Positions 46,890-59,815 of a stretch of 64,000 nt of DNA are shown here, piece after piece. Source of the DNA: Fasciolopsis buskii (lineage: Eukaryota > Platyhelminthes > Trematoda > Plagiorchiida > Fasciolidae); assembly GCA_008360955.1 (NCBI GenBank), contig LUCM01006787.1, positions 62,001-126,000 on the forward strand. The letters run 5' to 3'. The notes beneath the pieces are model-generated. The model was not told the origin of the DNA, ran no database searches, and saw only the letters and a list, made by a program, of their open reading frames with translations. Each line of letters begins with the position of its first letter. Position 1 is the stretch's first letter. The position numbers and the translations under genes are program-made.

Positions 46890-47120
46890 ATGGTCCCAAT
46901 TGTGATGAGTGCCCGGTCACGTGATTATCACACGACACGTCGGCAACCCCCTTACGCCCAACCAATCACAGGACAGCTAGTTCCTGATTGGTCGAGTATC
47001 TTCGGATCGTGCAACTGCTCTGGAATCGAGGTAAGACGTCTGAACATCGTGTTCTCAGCACGTTCATGCCGCTCCGGTTGGTTCGCCAATCCAGGCCCGG
47101 TCGCCTCGACGGCTTCACCC
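46890..47120 (+). promoter_or_regulatory. CpG-rich promoter-like segment
   Basis: GGTCACGTGATT at 46915-46926 holds an E-box (CACGTG) in a symmetric TCACGTGA context. At 46961-46992 two CCAAT boxes face each other (ACCAATCACAGGA and TCCTGATTGGT). The following 100 bp are rich in CpG. A plus frame leads to a strong donor, ATCGAG/GTAAGA (GT at 47030), and a second donor-like site, GACCAG/GTAATA, is at 47282. Together this suggests a promoter with early exons, but no known product is encoded and transcription is unproven. Confidence 0.25.
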
Positions 47121-47194
47121 TTCGTGCTCGCCGAGGTGTGGTGCTAGCGTTCTCATGGCAATACGGTGCCGAAGTCCCTCAAATCCTGAACTAG

Positions 47195-47281
47195 TTTGCA
47201 CGCCATTCGGCTGTTGCCTTGGTCGGCTTTCCAAATGATCTTTTGCCATGGAAGCTACCCCGAGCTACTGACTTCCGACCA
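47195..47281 (+). CDS. Candidate 87-nt exon
   Basis: CCTGAACTAG precedes 47195 and GACCAG/GTAATA follows 47281. The frame between (LHAIRLLPWSAFQMIFCHGS and a few further residues) is open, and the exon length divides by three. The acceptor lacks a good pyrimidine run. No domain is recognised. It is listed because it follows the promoter-like segment. Confidence 0.15.
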
Positions 47282-47282
47282 G

Positions 47283-50200
47283 GTAATATATACATCATAC
47301 AATTATCGAGGCGGTCAAGGCAGAGCAAAAGCACGGTCATACCGGTGGATTTTTTTAATCAACTGGGCAATTGACTGTAAAATGTACTTTCCTCAACCAA
47401 GTAAATGCTGGAATCCGAACGATTTTTTTTAGGAACTTTCGTTGTTGCACAGTCTTTTGAAAATCTCGTTGTGTCATAAAAATCTGTTTTTTTTTGATAA
47501 TGAACGGGAAACCGAAATCCTAAATCCTGAAATCAGATGCACTAATGTGTTGGTCTGCAAATGGGCCCTAAGACTCTTTATCGTCTACTGGACGCGTATG
47601 ATTTAGTGTAATAATAGTGATAAGAGTGGTATTGTTCATGAGATAAAGAGCATAATGTAAAAATCTCGTTCACTTTAACTCACTGGACCGGTATCACAAT
47701 GTTTCACGACGTGGTCGTAATTCACTAGAGGCTCTCGAGTGGGACAGTGACGAGCTGTGGAGGCAGGTTAAATCAGTCAATATGGACCTCAATTCATACG
47801 ACCCAGAGCTCAGCGTAAATAAATCAAAGAAGCAACCCATTTGAAAAATGCCTATTTGCTCGTGCTAATGAAGCATTAAGGAACGGCCAAGGTTTTGGGG
47901 AAATATTTTTAGAGGAAACAGTCTAAGTACCTAAGTGTGTCTTTCATCATATGGGAAAACCTAAACTCTTAGGATTTACCAGTTCTTATCACGGAAACTG
48001 ACCACCGACAGAAATATTTTGACAGTTTCGAATTCCAATGACCATTACCGATATCAGACCGCAGAACCCTCTCCGTAAAGAAATAACCCCTCTGTCCAAG
48101 CTCCCGAAATTTACTGGTCATTCCATACCAAGATTCCAACAGTTATGGCTGGTCTCATCGGTTCCATAAATCCGAAAATTACAAACCTGAGATGATAAGG
48201 GTTGAGTGTTCTTCAAGTAACGCGATGACTACGTATAACAGTCGGCTTATCGGTGTTCCCGTGGTGTTTGGTGCACCCGTAGAACTACGGACTTATCTCA
48301 GTTCCGACAAACAATATCGGACTTAGAACGTGTCAGAACAAACGGAGGCCACCTTGAAAAAAGGATAACTTCCAAACATATCTGGCGTTTGTGGTCAGTG
48401 TGGGAAGACAAACAGATCTGTCTTAGAAAACCATTCAGAGGTGAACCTGCCGTTTGTTTTGGAAATGACTGCTTCGGCTTTCCACAATTTAGACGCTTTT
48501 CGAAGGTTTTAAGAGAACAGGGAAAATCTCCCCCAAGAACGCAAGCCAATATCTTTTTACTAAAAATCCAAATTTATCTTTTACTAAGATCCTTAAAATA
48601 AGCGAAAAATTGATCTGGAAGAATGATCTAAGGGTGAAGGACGATAAAAGATTCTAAATCCGTGGAATTAGTGTCAGCAAAATTAGTCAGAGTAACGTTG
48701 TCTTTTATGTTGGACCATGTATATTTGCAGCAATAATGTTGTTATTATTACCAAAAGGCTTCAATAGAAGTAGTGTTCGAGGTATTATCCGAAACAAAGG
48801 CAAAACTTGATATGGAATAACAGATTAATTAATTCACAATTATTCAAGTCAACTTCCGACTAAAATTAGGGTGTCAAATTACAAACTTATGAGTTCTTAC
48901 TTCATCAGGGGATGGCCCAATTTTTTCTACTGTTCATATTATATGGGCAAAATTTCCGGCATAAGCCGCGACCCGTCTGAGCTGCACGCACACGGAGACG
49001 TGGTGGCCGTTAGACACCCGAAACCAAAGAAAAGTAGTTGGACTATCACACGGCATGCGACTCAGAAACTCTCCGATTTTGTCCCTTGCTTCGTCAAAAC
49101 AGTCTAGGTTCGCTAACTAAGGATATCCTGGCTATTTTCTTGGGAATCGAAATTGGTTAAATTTGTGCATGCTGGCAACCTGCATCTCTAGTGACACGAC
49201 GTACGCACAACCATACCGCTTCGAAAGAAAAACATGCTGCAAGGCAATTCATCAGATCAAATTACCTTGAACATGCAATCACATCGTCGCGTTTTTCGGT
49301 AGACACAAACAGAGAGACAGACAGATCGATAGATAGACAGACAGACAAATAAACAGATCGATATACAGGCAAATACCGCAACACAGGTGCATGCGCACCC
49401 AGACTGAGTGACTGAGCCCTGAGCAGATACATCGACTGTACCACACCGAGCTCGCAGCTGCAGCTTAAATGGACCCCTAGAGAAACTTGAAACGATTTGC
49501 GAGTGTGGATCAGGGTGAGTAAAAAGCAAAAATGTGACAGAAAGTCACGAACTGGAAGGATTAAAATAGACAGTTGCAGATTTTCGACACTGTTTTTGTG
49601 CCTATTGTCCACAATGTCGGACAGTGGTCAGTGGTGAATGAAAAAAATAAAAGACACCAAGAGAACCACTCAATACCAGCAGTCGGATTTATCACAAACG
49701 AAGTGTTCGCCTATCGTCCTAGATACATTAAGTGTGACATGAAGCAGACAAGAATTGTGCAGGCCTGATAGCTTAGTGCTTATTAGGTTCGACTCGATCA
49801 TTCATCACGAACTGGATTCTTGGTGGATGCGCCACGTTGGTGATTCTTATCTACAATGAAATAGTTATGCAATGCTCCTGTGGTTTCCATTAGTAACTGG
49901 TGTTGACGCTGCATGAATAAACACTTTAGCATTTTTATATGCGATGAAAACTCGTGATGAAATTAGTAGAAAAATGTTACCCTGCTGAGGTACTTGATTC
50001 CACTAGGAAGTAACTCTTCATGCTGGAACAACATTCAGCATGTTATTGGAAATCTTAGAGACACGGTGGAGCTGTTTCATTTTTGTTAGGCGAATTTAGG
50101 AGTACGCATCTACCGCTACCCTTGGGTTTCGAACCAGGAGTGAATGAATTTTGTTTGATCCCTTTAATCTCAAGCTCATTCACAACAGTTTGTTTAACAT

Positions 50201-53200
50201 AAACATTGCATTATTCTTGATTGTGTCCTGGTTACAGTGGCGTTAACATCTGTAGTCCGTGGCGTCGGTAGATTTTCATCCTGAATTAAACAGCACGGTT
50301 TCCACGTACGAAGAATGCGTGACAGAAATGACTACTCTTCTTATTGGGAGAAAAACAGCTAAGGGTAAAACAGAACTGAGGCACCGGAACACGGAATCCC
50401 AAAGTTTCGACGGCTTAGTTTATGATAGGCCGTCGCAGTAGAAAAACACTCGACTGGAGACGATTCATATGATAAAATTCGCGCCCGCAACTTGGTCTTA
50501 CAACTTGCTTTAACTCCCAATAAGCGATCTTAATTTTTACGACCAAGGACTTTCTCTTTTAGCTCAGCCTTTTGGTTCCCGTGGTTACGGAAACGCTGAG
50601 TTGTATGTTCTAGCGTCAGAAAATTGATGACAACATTTGTGCTTCAGACACAGCTTCGATGATTGCAGTCATAGCAAAAGCTAAGACGAAGTGCTGATCA
50701 AGATAATTTCTGTGAACTTTCTTCTCTTTCTTTCTCTTTAGAAAACCCATTCATTTTTGCCACGTTTCATCCGTGGACGGGGCAGAATAAAAGCATTTTC
50801 GTCAGATTTATTATCAGTATTGAATTGCACTGCTGGACACATGATTCTAAACCAGGCGGTTATATTTGCACCATGACCGTTTCAATTAAAATGTTGATCA
50901 GAAAAAGTCCCTTACAGCCAAAACGGAGTATGAGTCGCTTCTTCCTGATGGTTATACAGTAATATAAGCACAAAATGGGGCACGAAAACTGTGTACACTA
51001 TGACAGTTCAACTAAGGATACTATAATGCACATGGTAAATGGCTCACATCCGAACGTGCATCAGTTTGGGTTAACGAACCCGATCGGTTTACTGTCAATT
51101 CCATTGTTATCTCCTATGTACGCTTGTCTTCGGATCAGATGAAGGTGGTCAAGTCGTACATGAGTGCTTGTCCTCTTATGGACATCCATATTTATGTGCT
51201 GATGTTGTGTGTGCCATTCGATCGAACATGGCTTATCTCAGAGTGTTAGTCAGCTGCTCGAGGTTGGGACACGTGATAATAATTCACTACACACTACCTA
51301 CTTTTCGGTGGGAATTATACTCTGCTGTTAATGTAGTATGTACGGTTACTGTGAAAATAAATGCTTGATGGACCGAACGGGCGAAACGAACGTGACGAAT
51401 ATGCTACATTGTCCATAGAATTAACATTGGTGGTACCAGCAGTACTAACAGCAATAGCAGTGATGATAGTATTGCTGGTAATTGACCAAATCGATTAAAT
51501 GGAATATTTCACGAATGAGGAACAATCATTGAAACCACTCAAAACGCTCTAACGGGGCACCTGGATTGCGTTACTACAAAGGAGGAAACGTGGCAGTCGT
51601 AACAACGGAAACGCTGGTAGACGGAAAAGCGATGCTCTCGTTACACTTGGATAGGCGAAGTGTACGTGAATCGGAAAGACAACAGTCGTAGTCCGCAAGA
51701 GAAACGCATAAAAAGTAGTACCACTGTTAACATGCAACAACATAGTCCATTCACCTAAGGCAAGCGATCAAGAGCAATATTGGAAGAATCAAGGTGTTTA
51801 AGACACCGACGCGAAGATTTGTCGGGAAAAGGTATTTATGAATGGGATGCGCCACCTATTGGCCTGAAGTGACTTGCCACATGTACAGCCATTCTGAAAT
51901 TGTCTTATTTTCTTGTGCTGCAAATCCGAAGGGCTTGCCTATGGCACGATTCCTTGCTGTTCAAAAAGCGAACCAAAAGTTGTGTGGTGAACCTTGGTTG
52001 TTTAGATCAATCCCGAAAATCTCAGGGAGTTGAGAGTTGTTAGGGTTTTCATATTGAAGTTTGTAACTCGCAAACCTATTCGGAAATGCCGATGGGCACG
52101 GGATTTGAAGAGCTCCGACAACTGGGCAGCGGCAACATATAACTGCAGAAGCATGCAGTAAGCTGGAATTTTTGTCAAACGGAGTAAGAAATTTAGAACT
52201 TACGGCTATTGCATAGTTATTGAAGAGTGGTTCACACTATAAAAACCAGCAGAATTTATACTATGCCGAATAAACATATACAGCCGGATTTTTAGTGTGT
52301 ACTGCTTGGTGCACGTTGAATGTCTCAACAGACTATTCGGCACCCATTTTTTGTGTGTTATGAAAGCGAAATGAACCTAACAGCGCACATGTGTGATTGG
52401 ACAATCCGCATTGGATGACATGCAAAACATCAACCATTCATTTTTAACGACATGCTCTTATCCAGTATCTCGAAGACGGCCAAAAATCGTCTATCGCTTA
52501 CTAGTTGAACAGACCAAAATAGAACCAATTTACATCAAACGGTTTCCACACAACAGTGAAATAGATTGACCATAAATTCTCTGCATGTCAGTCTCAAAGT
52601 CTGATGAGATTTCCAGAAACCCTGGTGTGACTATCAACACCATTGGCAAAGGTCGCTACAAAAAATGGGTGAGATATAAAAACCTTTACTATTTATCAAT
52701 TCACCGACTGTTTACCGCTGGCTTTCCCGTATGGATTTCTTGCTGTCATATATTCACCGCGACTGAAGGCAAAATATTCACTTAGGTGAATTCTAGATTG
52801 AATGGTCGTTTTTACGGTATCACAAAAGAAATGAAAATTTGGAGTCTGCAACTTATTTTCAGGGTTGATGATGCTCATCCGAATGCCACTAACGAATCTG
52901 CAAGTCGTTAAAGTAAACCTCACCGTTGGCAGCCTCAGGATTGCTGCAAACGCGACCGACGGACAACTGGAAAAAGGGATATTCCAAAAGGTATGCACAA
53001 TAAAACCCGACTAGCTAATTTCATCAACGCTTTCCAGATCATTAATTCGATTCCTTCAATCATCACTGTAAGATCTTCAGCTTTGAAATTTGCAGACTTT
53101 ACCAATTTCCTCAGTTCCTACATAGATGTGATTTCTTATTGATAGATAGACCGTGAATAATCTGAATGGCCTGTTTGGTCAGCTAGTAAGGCAGTAGCAC

Positions 53201-53339
53201 ATAGAGACTATCAATTATTGTTATGGCCGGTTTACCTGGTATTACCCTATTTGATGCATCGCATATTCGGCCGTCAGCGAAAACTAACTGTCAGTTGATG
53301 CGATGAGTTCACGTGCAAGCTACGTGATTCAATCCGGCA
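47283..53339. other. No recognised gene; one GACA/GATA tract
   Basis: About 6 kb with no identifiable gene. A GACA/GATA repeat lies at 49310-49368 and makes Ser/Val/Cys-rich minus frames (49529-49257, 49612-49262) that I discount. A B-box-like GGGTTTCGAACCAGG at about 50116 lacks an A-box. Confidence 0.5.
49310..49368. repeat. (GACA)/(GATA) microsatellite
   Basis: GACAGACAGATCGATAGATAG-type units run with two interruptions. It is an impure tetranucleotide microsatellite. Confidence 0.88.
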
Positions 53340-53490
53340 GAGGTTTACGCTGATCTGCCTGAACAAGCAGCCAATGAGAATCACAACGTCAAGCGGTCGT
53401 GAAAGCCAAACGGCCCTCGAAAGTGATTGCGTGGAGTGAATTCAACCAATCGGAATATTTCCAACCTTGTATATTAATTCATGAGCTATG
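53340..53490 (+). repeat. Dispersed repeat, copy A
   Basis: CAGCCAATGAGAA at 53368-53380 and TTCAACCAATCGG at 53441-53453 recur at 59695-59707 and 59768-59780 with exactly the same 73-bp offset. The next bases (CTTGTATATT) are also related. The family is unknown and has no coding frame. Both anchor words contain CCAAT. Confidence 0.6.
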
Positions 53491-54518
53491 AATAAAACTC
53501 GAACTTATTTCCGCCCTTCCATTGTCGTTTGGCTGACTTTATTAGCTTAGCTTGGATAGAAACTAATCCAATACTTAATGGTAACTCTTGTCGGCTCGTA
53601 GCCGTAATTGACTGAATTCCGTACACTAATTCGGAGTCCAAATATTACAACGGGTTACTGCGCGACTGGTGGATCATGAAAGTTTGGTATTCGGTGTTCA
53701 GAAAAGGTTTGGATCAAAATGCCGCAAGCAGTTTATCAGAGCCTGATCCCTTATGTGAAAGAATCGTTTTTATATTTGCGATAGGCTTCTATTCCTCTTG
53801 AGAAGCCGATGAGACGCAGACACTCAGCTGACTTCAAAATATACGTTGGATGTTTTTCACTTCGAAATAAGCTTACTAAAAACGTTGTTCAGCCAAGAAG
53901 GCGCAATTCAGAAAGTGGGAAGTGATGTTCATTTTTTGGAACCTTGAAAGGAAGAGATAATTAAACGATTAAGCTTTAGTTGGAGAAACTGCGGATATTC
54001 AGACCCTTGATATTGTCCTGAGTGTCCACGTAAGTGAACTGAATTTGGGTGACATGACGGTTAGGCGGAAAACGCATGAACATCTTAAACCTGTAATTAA
54101 CTTATTTTCCTCTGAAAATCCCTTTTTTGGTCATGCCTGTGTTTCAAGACGAGCTAATGTCAGTTCGACCCGAATAGATTTTCGCGACTGATCAGACAGT
54201 GTGGATAGGGAAACAGATCCACGTACACATTGCACTTTACTGCTTGGCATTCTATGATAATTGTTTTTCTGAGGCCAATTTCATACTGGTTTGTGATTTT
54301 GGACGACTGTCAATTGTAGACCAGAATGTCCACTCCAGTTCACAAGACAGGTTGAACAAGTCTTAATTTATGAATTTAGGACAAATAACAAACTGTAGTC
54401 CTTGCAAGAGAAACGTGCAGGTCCAGTCGGCTGGATATGCAAAATCCTAAAAATAGTGTCAGCAAAAATAAGGATGATAGTGATAATAATGACTGGCGGA
54501 AAAAGAAAAGAACACTGC

Positions 54519-54568
54519 TTATATATATATATATATATATATATGTGCGTGTGTGTGTGTGTGTGTGT
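54519..54568. repeat. (TA)n(TG)n compound microsatellite
   Basis: A TA tract of about 12 units passes directly into a TG tract of about 11 units. Flanking sequence is unassigned. The frames translated through it are artefacts. Confidence 0.96.
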
Positions 54569-56573
54569 TTGATCCGGACTAGATGGACCTTTCCGAGTTA
54601 TTCCATCCGGAGGAAAGATGTCACGGAAACCGCAGAACAACAGGGGAAGATAAATCGGAATTACATATGATGCGGAGTGCCCCATGTTGGCCTGTAATTG
54701 AAGCGATGCGATAGAAAAGTCACGGATGAAAACTGTACCGAATAAGGTTAATACCGTCAGCCGAACGACGCATTCGTAAGTACCTCTACCGATGCCGCCA
54801 TACATGAACAAACACATCCCCGTGGTTCATGTTTGTTGTAAACACAATTCAGTTATTTATATCCTCGCAAGCCAGACTGTCATCATTGCTGGTACCATAG
54901 TCTTTAAGCAGCCACTGTCCATCGTTTAAAACACTCGGACTGTTTTTAACGGCCTCCACCTCGAGTAGAAAAAAACACGTTTTGGACAACACGTACCGGA
55001 ATGGTGTGGCCCAGTAATGTGGATTGACAACCTAGTGTGAATTCCGTCAACAGATTTACTTTCAATGGAGAAATGTAGGCTTATCTGAATCAAAATCATG
55101 GTTGACAATGTCAGTACAGAGCATGCTAGATGATAAACAGAGACCGTTGAACGACAACACATCTACTAATATTACTGTTAGTAATAGTACTATAACCATT
55201 ACTACTACTACCACTACCGCTACTACTGCTAATACTACCATTCCCCCTTGCCAAACTGTTGCTATAATCAAAACCCTAATACTAGTACTGATAATAATAT
55301 GCTTGCTTTATTACATGATTTTTGTACAGTGTTCCCCAAAAGAGACAATTATCCTAAAATGTTTGCCCATTGGGGATGTGGCTGACGAATTATTGATTCA
55401 TGCCCACAATCTTCGCGTTCAGAAGCCACAGTTTTGAGCGCCTAACCGCCGCCGGCCATAATGATCAGCAAATCAGACAGAATGACGGAGAGGTTCGTTT
55501 TATTTCTTTTTATTAACCCATATTCGTTTGCATTCGATATGAACGTGATGCATACCTAGCGAAGAAGTGTTCCGATGGTAACGGTTTTCAACGCCTTCGC
55601 AATTGAATTCGCCACAAGAATTTCATCTTTTGCCAGATCGTATAAAAAATCCATTCCCCAGTGAAATATCAAGTAACATTGTCATAGAAATAAGGGGAAA
55701 ATATAAAAATAGATCGGTACAGAAGTAGAAAATTTTAGCCTTATAATGTCTTTTCCTCACTGTTAGATTTCACGCTAGTGTGCAGCGTTCCGAAGCTTCA
55801 AAACAAAAACTGTAATGTGAATGGAAATTTGTAAACGATCGGTTTACCATTCCACTCCGATAGTATCGCTTAGTTCGATGCTGATCTCGATCGCAATTCC
55901 GAAAAACCACTAGTTTGGTGTAATGTAAGTTGTTGCGTTGGTCCGCATGTGACTTCCAAAATAACGATTAACAGTGACGGGTAGGTGGGGGCACTGAGAG
56001 ACCACTCGTGCTGCCGAATCAAGCCGATAAATCCAGGTTTTCTACTCCAATAGGACAGAACGTTCATTCACGGAACAATTGCTGTTACAGTTAACATGAT
56101 CGCTAACGGATTAGATCGCTCCAATGAATATTCGGATCCCTGAAGTAAACCAAGTTTAAACGGGGGAGAACGTTCTGGAAAAAAGACTATGCGTCTAGGG
56201 AACCTCCCAAATTTTCAGTTTCTTTACTTGGCTGAATGCTCTTCTGACAACAATCCAGCCTGGCACAGTAACGGACAGATACGTATTACCAGTTGGCATG
56301 GAAAAGGCACCAATCCAAACTAGGTAAGGGAACACAATACGAAGATCACAACGAAAAGGATAAAGGTTCATGGATTTATACAAGAGTGGAGGTTTCCCGA
56401 TTGATGGAATACATTTCGTCCAGTTGCCTTTGCGGAATGTGTGTATTTCACGATCGCTTGTCGCCACGGTTTCCGTTAGTCGCTCGTCTACGCAGGCCAG
56501 TGTGGAGCTATATCGGACAGCATCACGTGACTTGCACGTAGATTCATCTCTCATTAAAGCTCATTATTGGTGC
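54569..56573. other. No recognised gene; trinucleotide tract
   Basis: A 111-codon plus frame at 55102-55437 translates the trinucleotide tract as a Thr-rich run followed by a hydrophobic segment (IIKTLILVLIIICLLYYMIF) that could span a membrane. Its first part is low complexity and I do not treat it as a supported gene. Nothing else is assigned. Confidence 0.45.
55161..55240 (+). repeat. Degenerate (ACT)/(AAT) trinucleotide tract
   Basis: ACTACTACTACCACTACC and AATACTACC units in three-base rhythm, with TTAGTAATAGT interruptions. Old and impure. Confidence 0.85.
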
Positions 56574-56574
56574 T

Positions 56575-56660
56575 TATGCTGCATCACACCCAGGGTTCGA
56601 ACCAGAGCTTTCCAACGGGATAGCTTTTATTACCGTTGTGACATCAGCTCCTGACCAAGA
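56575..56660 (-). mobile_element. tRNA-derived SINE-like unit
   Basis: On the minus strand 56646-56633 reads TGATGTCACAACGG (A-box-like) and 56603-56591 reads GGTTCGAACCCTG, an excellent B-box, at normal tRNA spacing. The sequence between includes CTATCCCGTTGGAAAGCTC. A minus-strand frame running through it (56888-56574) ends inside the unit and is probably untranslated. No poly-A or simple tail is obvious. Confidence 0.55.
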
Positions 56661-58724
56661 TGTTGTTTCAGATGTCATTTTTAAGAACAACCAGTCTGAA
56701 AATCTCCTGAGAAATGACTGGACTGAAATACCAGTCTCCTGAGTGACAGGCAGAATTTCAAGAAGAATCGGGACAGCTGTCATGATTTTTTCTTTTAGCC
56801 GCTTGTGGCCATCTTCTCGTAGCCTCAGAGCATTTTCGTGATTTTTGATTGTTTTCAGTGTTCTTCGCTTTGAGCAGACTAAACACACGTTTCGGACAGC
56901 GCACTTTGCAAACGAGAAAATCGCCTGTAAATTAAACTATCGAGTATTTTGATTTGACGGTATGTACCGTTTCCCATGTTATTTCGGAACTATGTTAAAA
57001 CCGTTCAGCAATGGGATTGAACTGATTTACTGAAGTCTCGTTAGCGCAAGCCTGAAGCGTGATTCGTTCAACATGGACACAGTGTAACGTGCGTTGATTA
57101 TCTTTGTAGTACTCAGCAATCTGCCAACAAATGTGCTCTTTAGAAGCCCTGTGAAACAGAGGCTTATTCTTACCTAATTCCAGATTGTTTGGACATGAAT
57201 CCAAGCAAATATTTACGTAATTACCAAATTACGCGGGAAATGGCACGGTGTGAATTTGACCAGTAACTATCATTTCCACGAAGACGTGTATTTCTCACCC
57301 AGGTGATGCCCGTTAAAAACAATCCAAAGCTACTGATAGTAGGCCAATGGCTACTAAACCATAGGGAATAATCACAGGCCAAATTTCGGTAATCGATGCA
57401 AAAACATACAGTTTGCCTGGGCTTTGTAACGGGTATTGTAATAGAGGTTAGTCAACTAATCCGTAACATGTGAATCTTGTTTTTCTCCATGACAGTTCCC
57501 ACGGTCATTTCAAGGAACAACAAGTTCCTCTTCAACACGCGATCCAGGGTCATGTAAATCGTCTTCTGTTTTGCATCGTCTTGATAACATGAGCCAAGTT
57601 GACTGAAGTTCCAAACTCTGGCACAAATTAACTTTGGGTTTCCTACCAGAAATCAGTGTGCAAACACGGTAGTAACAACGACGAAGAAATCGAAGCGTTA
57701 CTGGATTTTGAGGGCACTCCGGTTTACTTCCTTGAACTGTTGTTCCGGAATGGATTGTCACTTGTGAGTTTGAAAAATTCTGAAATATTCGCCGTTTCAA
57801 TCACCGTACCTTAAAGTAACATTTATAGAGAATGCAATATACTGGAATATATCAGCACACATGACTTCCAGTAGAGCTGGAAGCTACGCTTTGGATGGAT
57901 GTTTAAACTTCGGGTGTATGGGGGGGGGGTTGCACGAGAATAAAAGAAGACAAACGTGAATCCGAAAAAAGACAATCCGGGGTGATCTGAATACCGCACA
58001 ATATAAACTGTTTGCCGCAATCATACTCATATTGGTGAGGGACAGATTGAATTAGATTTCTCAGCTAGGAAGGGTTGATGATACATGACACTCGACAAAT
58101 CTAGACAGGTTTCGACTAGAAAATTCTTGTCAGAAAATCTGCACTGATTCGAGATACTTCCTTCAAAAGTAAAAGAAGGAAAGTGAAAATTTTTACATTA
58201 TTACCATTGGAATATAAGCTTATGCTCGTAAAAACCGAACAATACAATGCCGTCCGATGCAAAGTAACACAAAACAATACAGTGCGACACAAACAACCAA
58301 ATATCGTCTGCTCCTAGTAACGGTCTAAAACCTAACCAAATCCCACATTCCAATCATTCCCGCATTCTGCGCACCTAGAACTACATTATTTCTGCAATGA
58401 TAGTAAGCAGTCATCATGTACGGTATACGACCATCTGTCCGTTACTGCAGCTCGCAAACAGTAACAGCTCCGGGGGAAGTAACTTGGTGCATACAGGCCA
58501 GAAAATTGATCAGACATCAGCAACGCGGGGAGCGAACTAACGGCAGGAATGAATCAGGCTGCAGAAAATCTTTTTGTGCCTGACAGAGCCAATCAAAACA
58601 TCGCCTAAGCGGAAATCCATGGCACTCATTATCGATTAATAAACCACAGGTCGATCAAATAACGGTCGACAGTTCAGTTCACTCTCAGTTATGTCAACAT
58701 CCTCCCTTTCAAGCATAACTAAGA
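56661..58724. other. No recognised gene
   Basis: Open frames up to 104 codons occur, including 57800-57510 minus (96 codons), which is protein-like in composition but has no known domain. A run of ten G lies at 57920-57929. Nothing else is assigned. Confidence 0.5.
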
Positions 58725-58885
58725 AGCAAATGATGCAAGGAGTGCATCGAAAAATCGATGCGCCATGTATTGGTTTTTAATTGTGAATGATATTATGTTA
58801 ATAACACAGCGTTGTTGGTAAATGTAATGCACCAACGTTTCGACTACCGTGAGTAGTCTTTCTCAAGGCAAGTTTTACAGTCAAA
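58725..58885 (+). mobile_element. Penelope/retrozyme-like repeat, copy 3
   Basis: Same block order as copy 1: GCAAGGAGTGCATCG, GTGAATGATATTATGTTAATAACACAG, then CCAACGTTTCGACTACC and AGTCTTTCTCAAGG (58832-58868). The minus-strand hairpin (58858-58842) keeps seven pairs, one of them U-G at a different step from copy 1. Similarity to copy 1 continues briefly (CAAGTTTT) and then fades. No target-site duplication was found. No inverted second half is present, unlike copy 2. Confidence 0.55.
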
Positions 58886-59371
58886 TGACTAAGGAGTCTC
58901 GTGAAAAAGCAAAATAGAAAGCCTTATTAGCATTGTTAGCGTGAAAATAATACAATAATTACGAGCTAACCAAGGTACAGACTGACGATATGGTCCTTTC
59001 TTTAGAAGTGATTCGTGGCAATTTAGACCTAATACAAAGTAAGAGGACGAATTATACTATCAAGCAAACTAATGATACTCCGGTAGTGCTCGTGACTATT
59101 TATGCCGTAGTAGAAAAACAAAGCAGGCCCCGCTGTTCAGGAGAGCTGTGAGAAATTTTTTCGCTGTCGCCTTCGTCTTTTGTCTATTTTCTTTAACTAA
59201 TCTTACCCTTGGTAAGTTTGAATTCCTTCATTCTAAAGTATTGTCAGCCTGTGTTTTATTTCGTCAGCATGTTTTATCTGCTGTACTTCCTTCTCAAATA
59301 CAACAATCCTTATAAAATTATACCCCCTACTATGTCAATAAAGGAATATCAAATTGTTCTCAACAAAGATA
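58886..59371. other. No recognised gene
   Basis: No recognised feature. A donor-like CTTG/GTAAGT occurs at about 59211 after a pyrimidine-rich hydrophobic-coding run, but no ATG opens it. Confidence 0.45.
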
Positions 59372-59637
59372 CCTAGTTTTCGAACGGGTTTATTGTACAA
59401 GTGTCTTACTGTCTTCAGTTCATCTGACTTGTATATTGCCAATCGTTTTCGGTTTGCCAATTCATCTAAGGGTTCAAATAGTCGCGGAATACTGGGCTTT
59501 CGTAGTTGTTTCCTATTAATGAAAAACCTCATCGATTTCTTTGCTAACGTACCAGCGGGATCTTTTCCAAGGTCCTTGGTGAGGACATCCCAGGGCAACT
59601 CACTTTCTGACAGCAGTTTGTTGCGTGGACTACCGCA
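59372..59637 (-). CDS. Candidate exon, charged protein of unknown kind
   Basis: The minus-strand frame is open from about 59637 to a donor-like AAACTAG/GTATCT at 59371/59370. It encodes a lysine-, arginine- and leucine-rich segment (ELPWDVLTKDLGKDPAGTLA, RKPSIPRLFEPLDELANRKR) whose composition looks like a real soluble basic protein. No domain can be named. The acceptor side (GCGGTAG) lacks a pyrimidine run, so the start is uncertain. The plus strand is also open here, which weakens the case. Confidence 0.22.
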
Positions 59638-59664
59638 GTGAGTATACGTTTAAATCACATGGCA

Positions 59665-59815
59665 ATGCGATTCCTGTGCAGCTCCGCAGACAACCAGCCA
59701 ATGAGAACGAAAGCAACAGGTGAAGTTGAAGCTCAAATATGCCTCAAATGCTGTTGGCCTGAATATGTTCAACCAATCGGGATTCCTTGTATTTTGTACA
59801 TGAACACCACTTGTG
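59665..59815 (+). repeat. Dispersed repeat, copy B
   Basis: CAGCCAATGAGAA at 59695-59707 and TTCAACCAATCGG at 59768-59780, 73 bp apart, exactly as in copy A near 53.4 kb. The 60 bases between the anchor words are diverged but of equal length in both copies. Confidence 0.6.

Noticed and set aside
49765..49805. TGATAGCTTAGTGC followed by AGGTTCGACTCGATC, resembling A and B boxes
   Set aside because: The boxes lie only about 20 bases apart, too close for a tRNA-type promoter.
50105..50140. GGGTTTCGAACCAGG as a possible tRNA B-box
   Set aside because: No matching A-box and no body or tail.
55102..55437. 111-codon frame with a possible membrane helix
   Set aside because: Its first half is translated trinucleotide repeat; the rest has no motif and no splice support.
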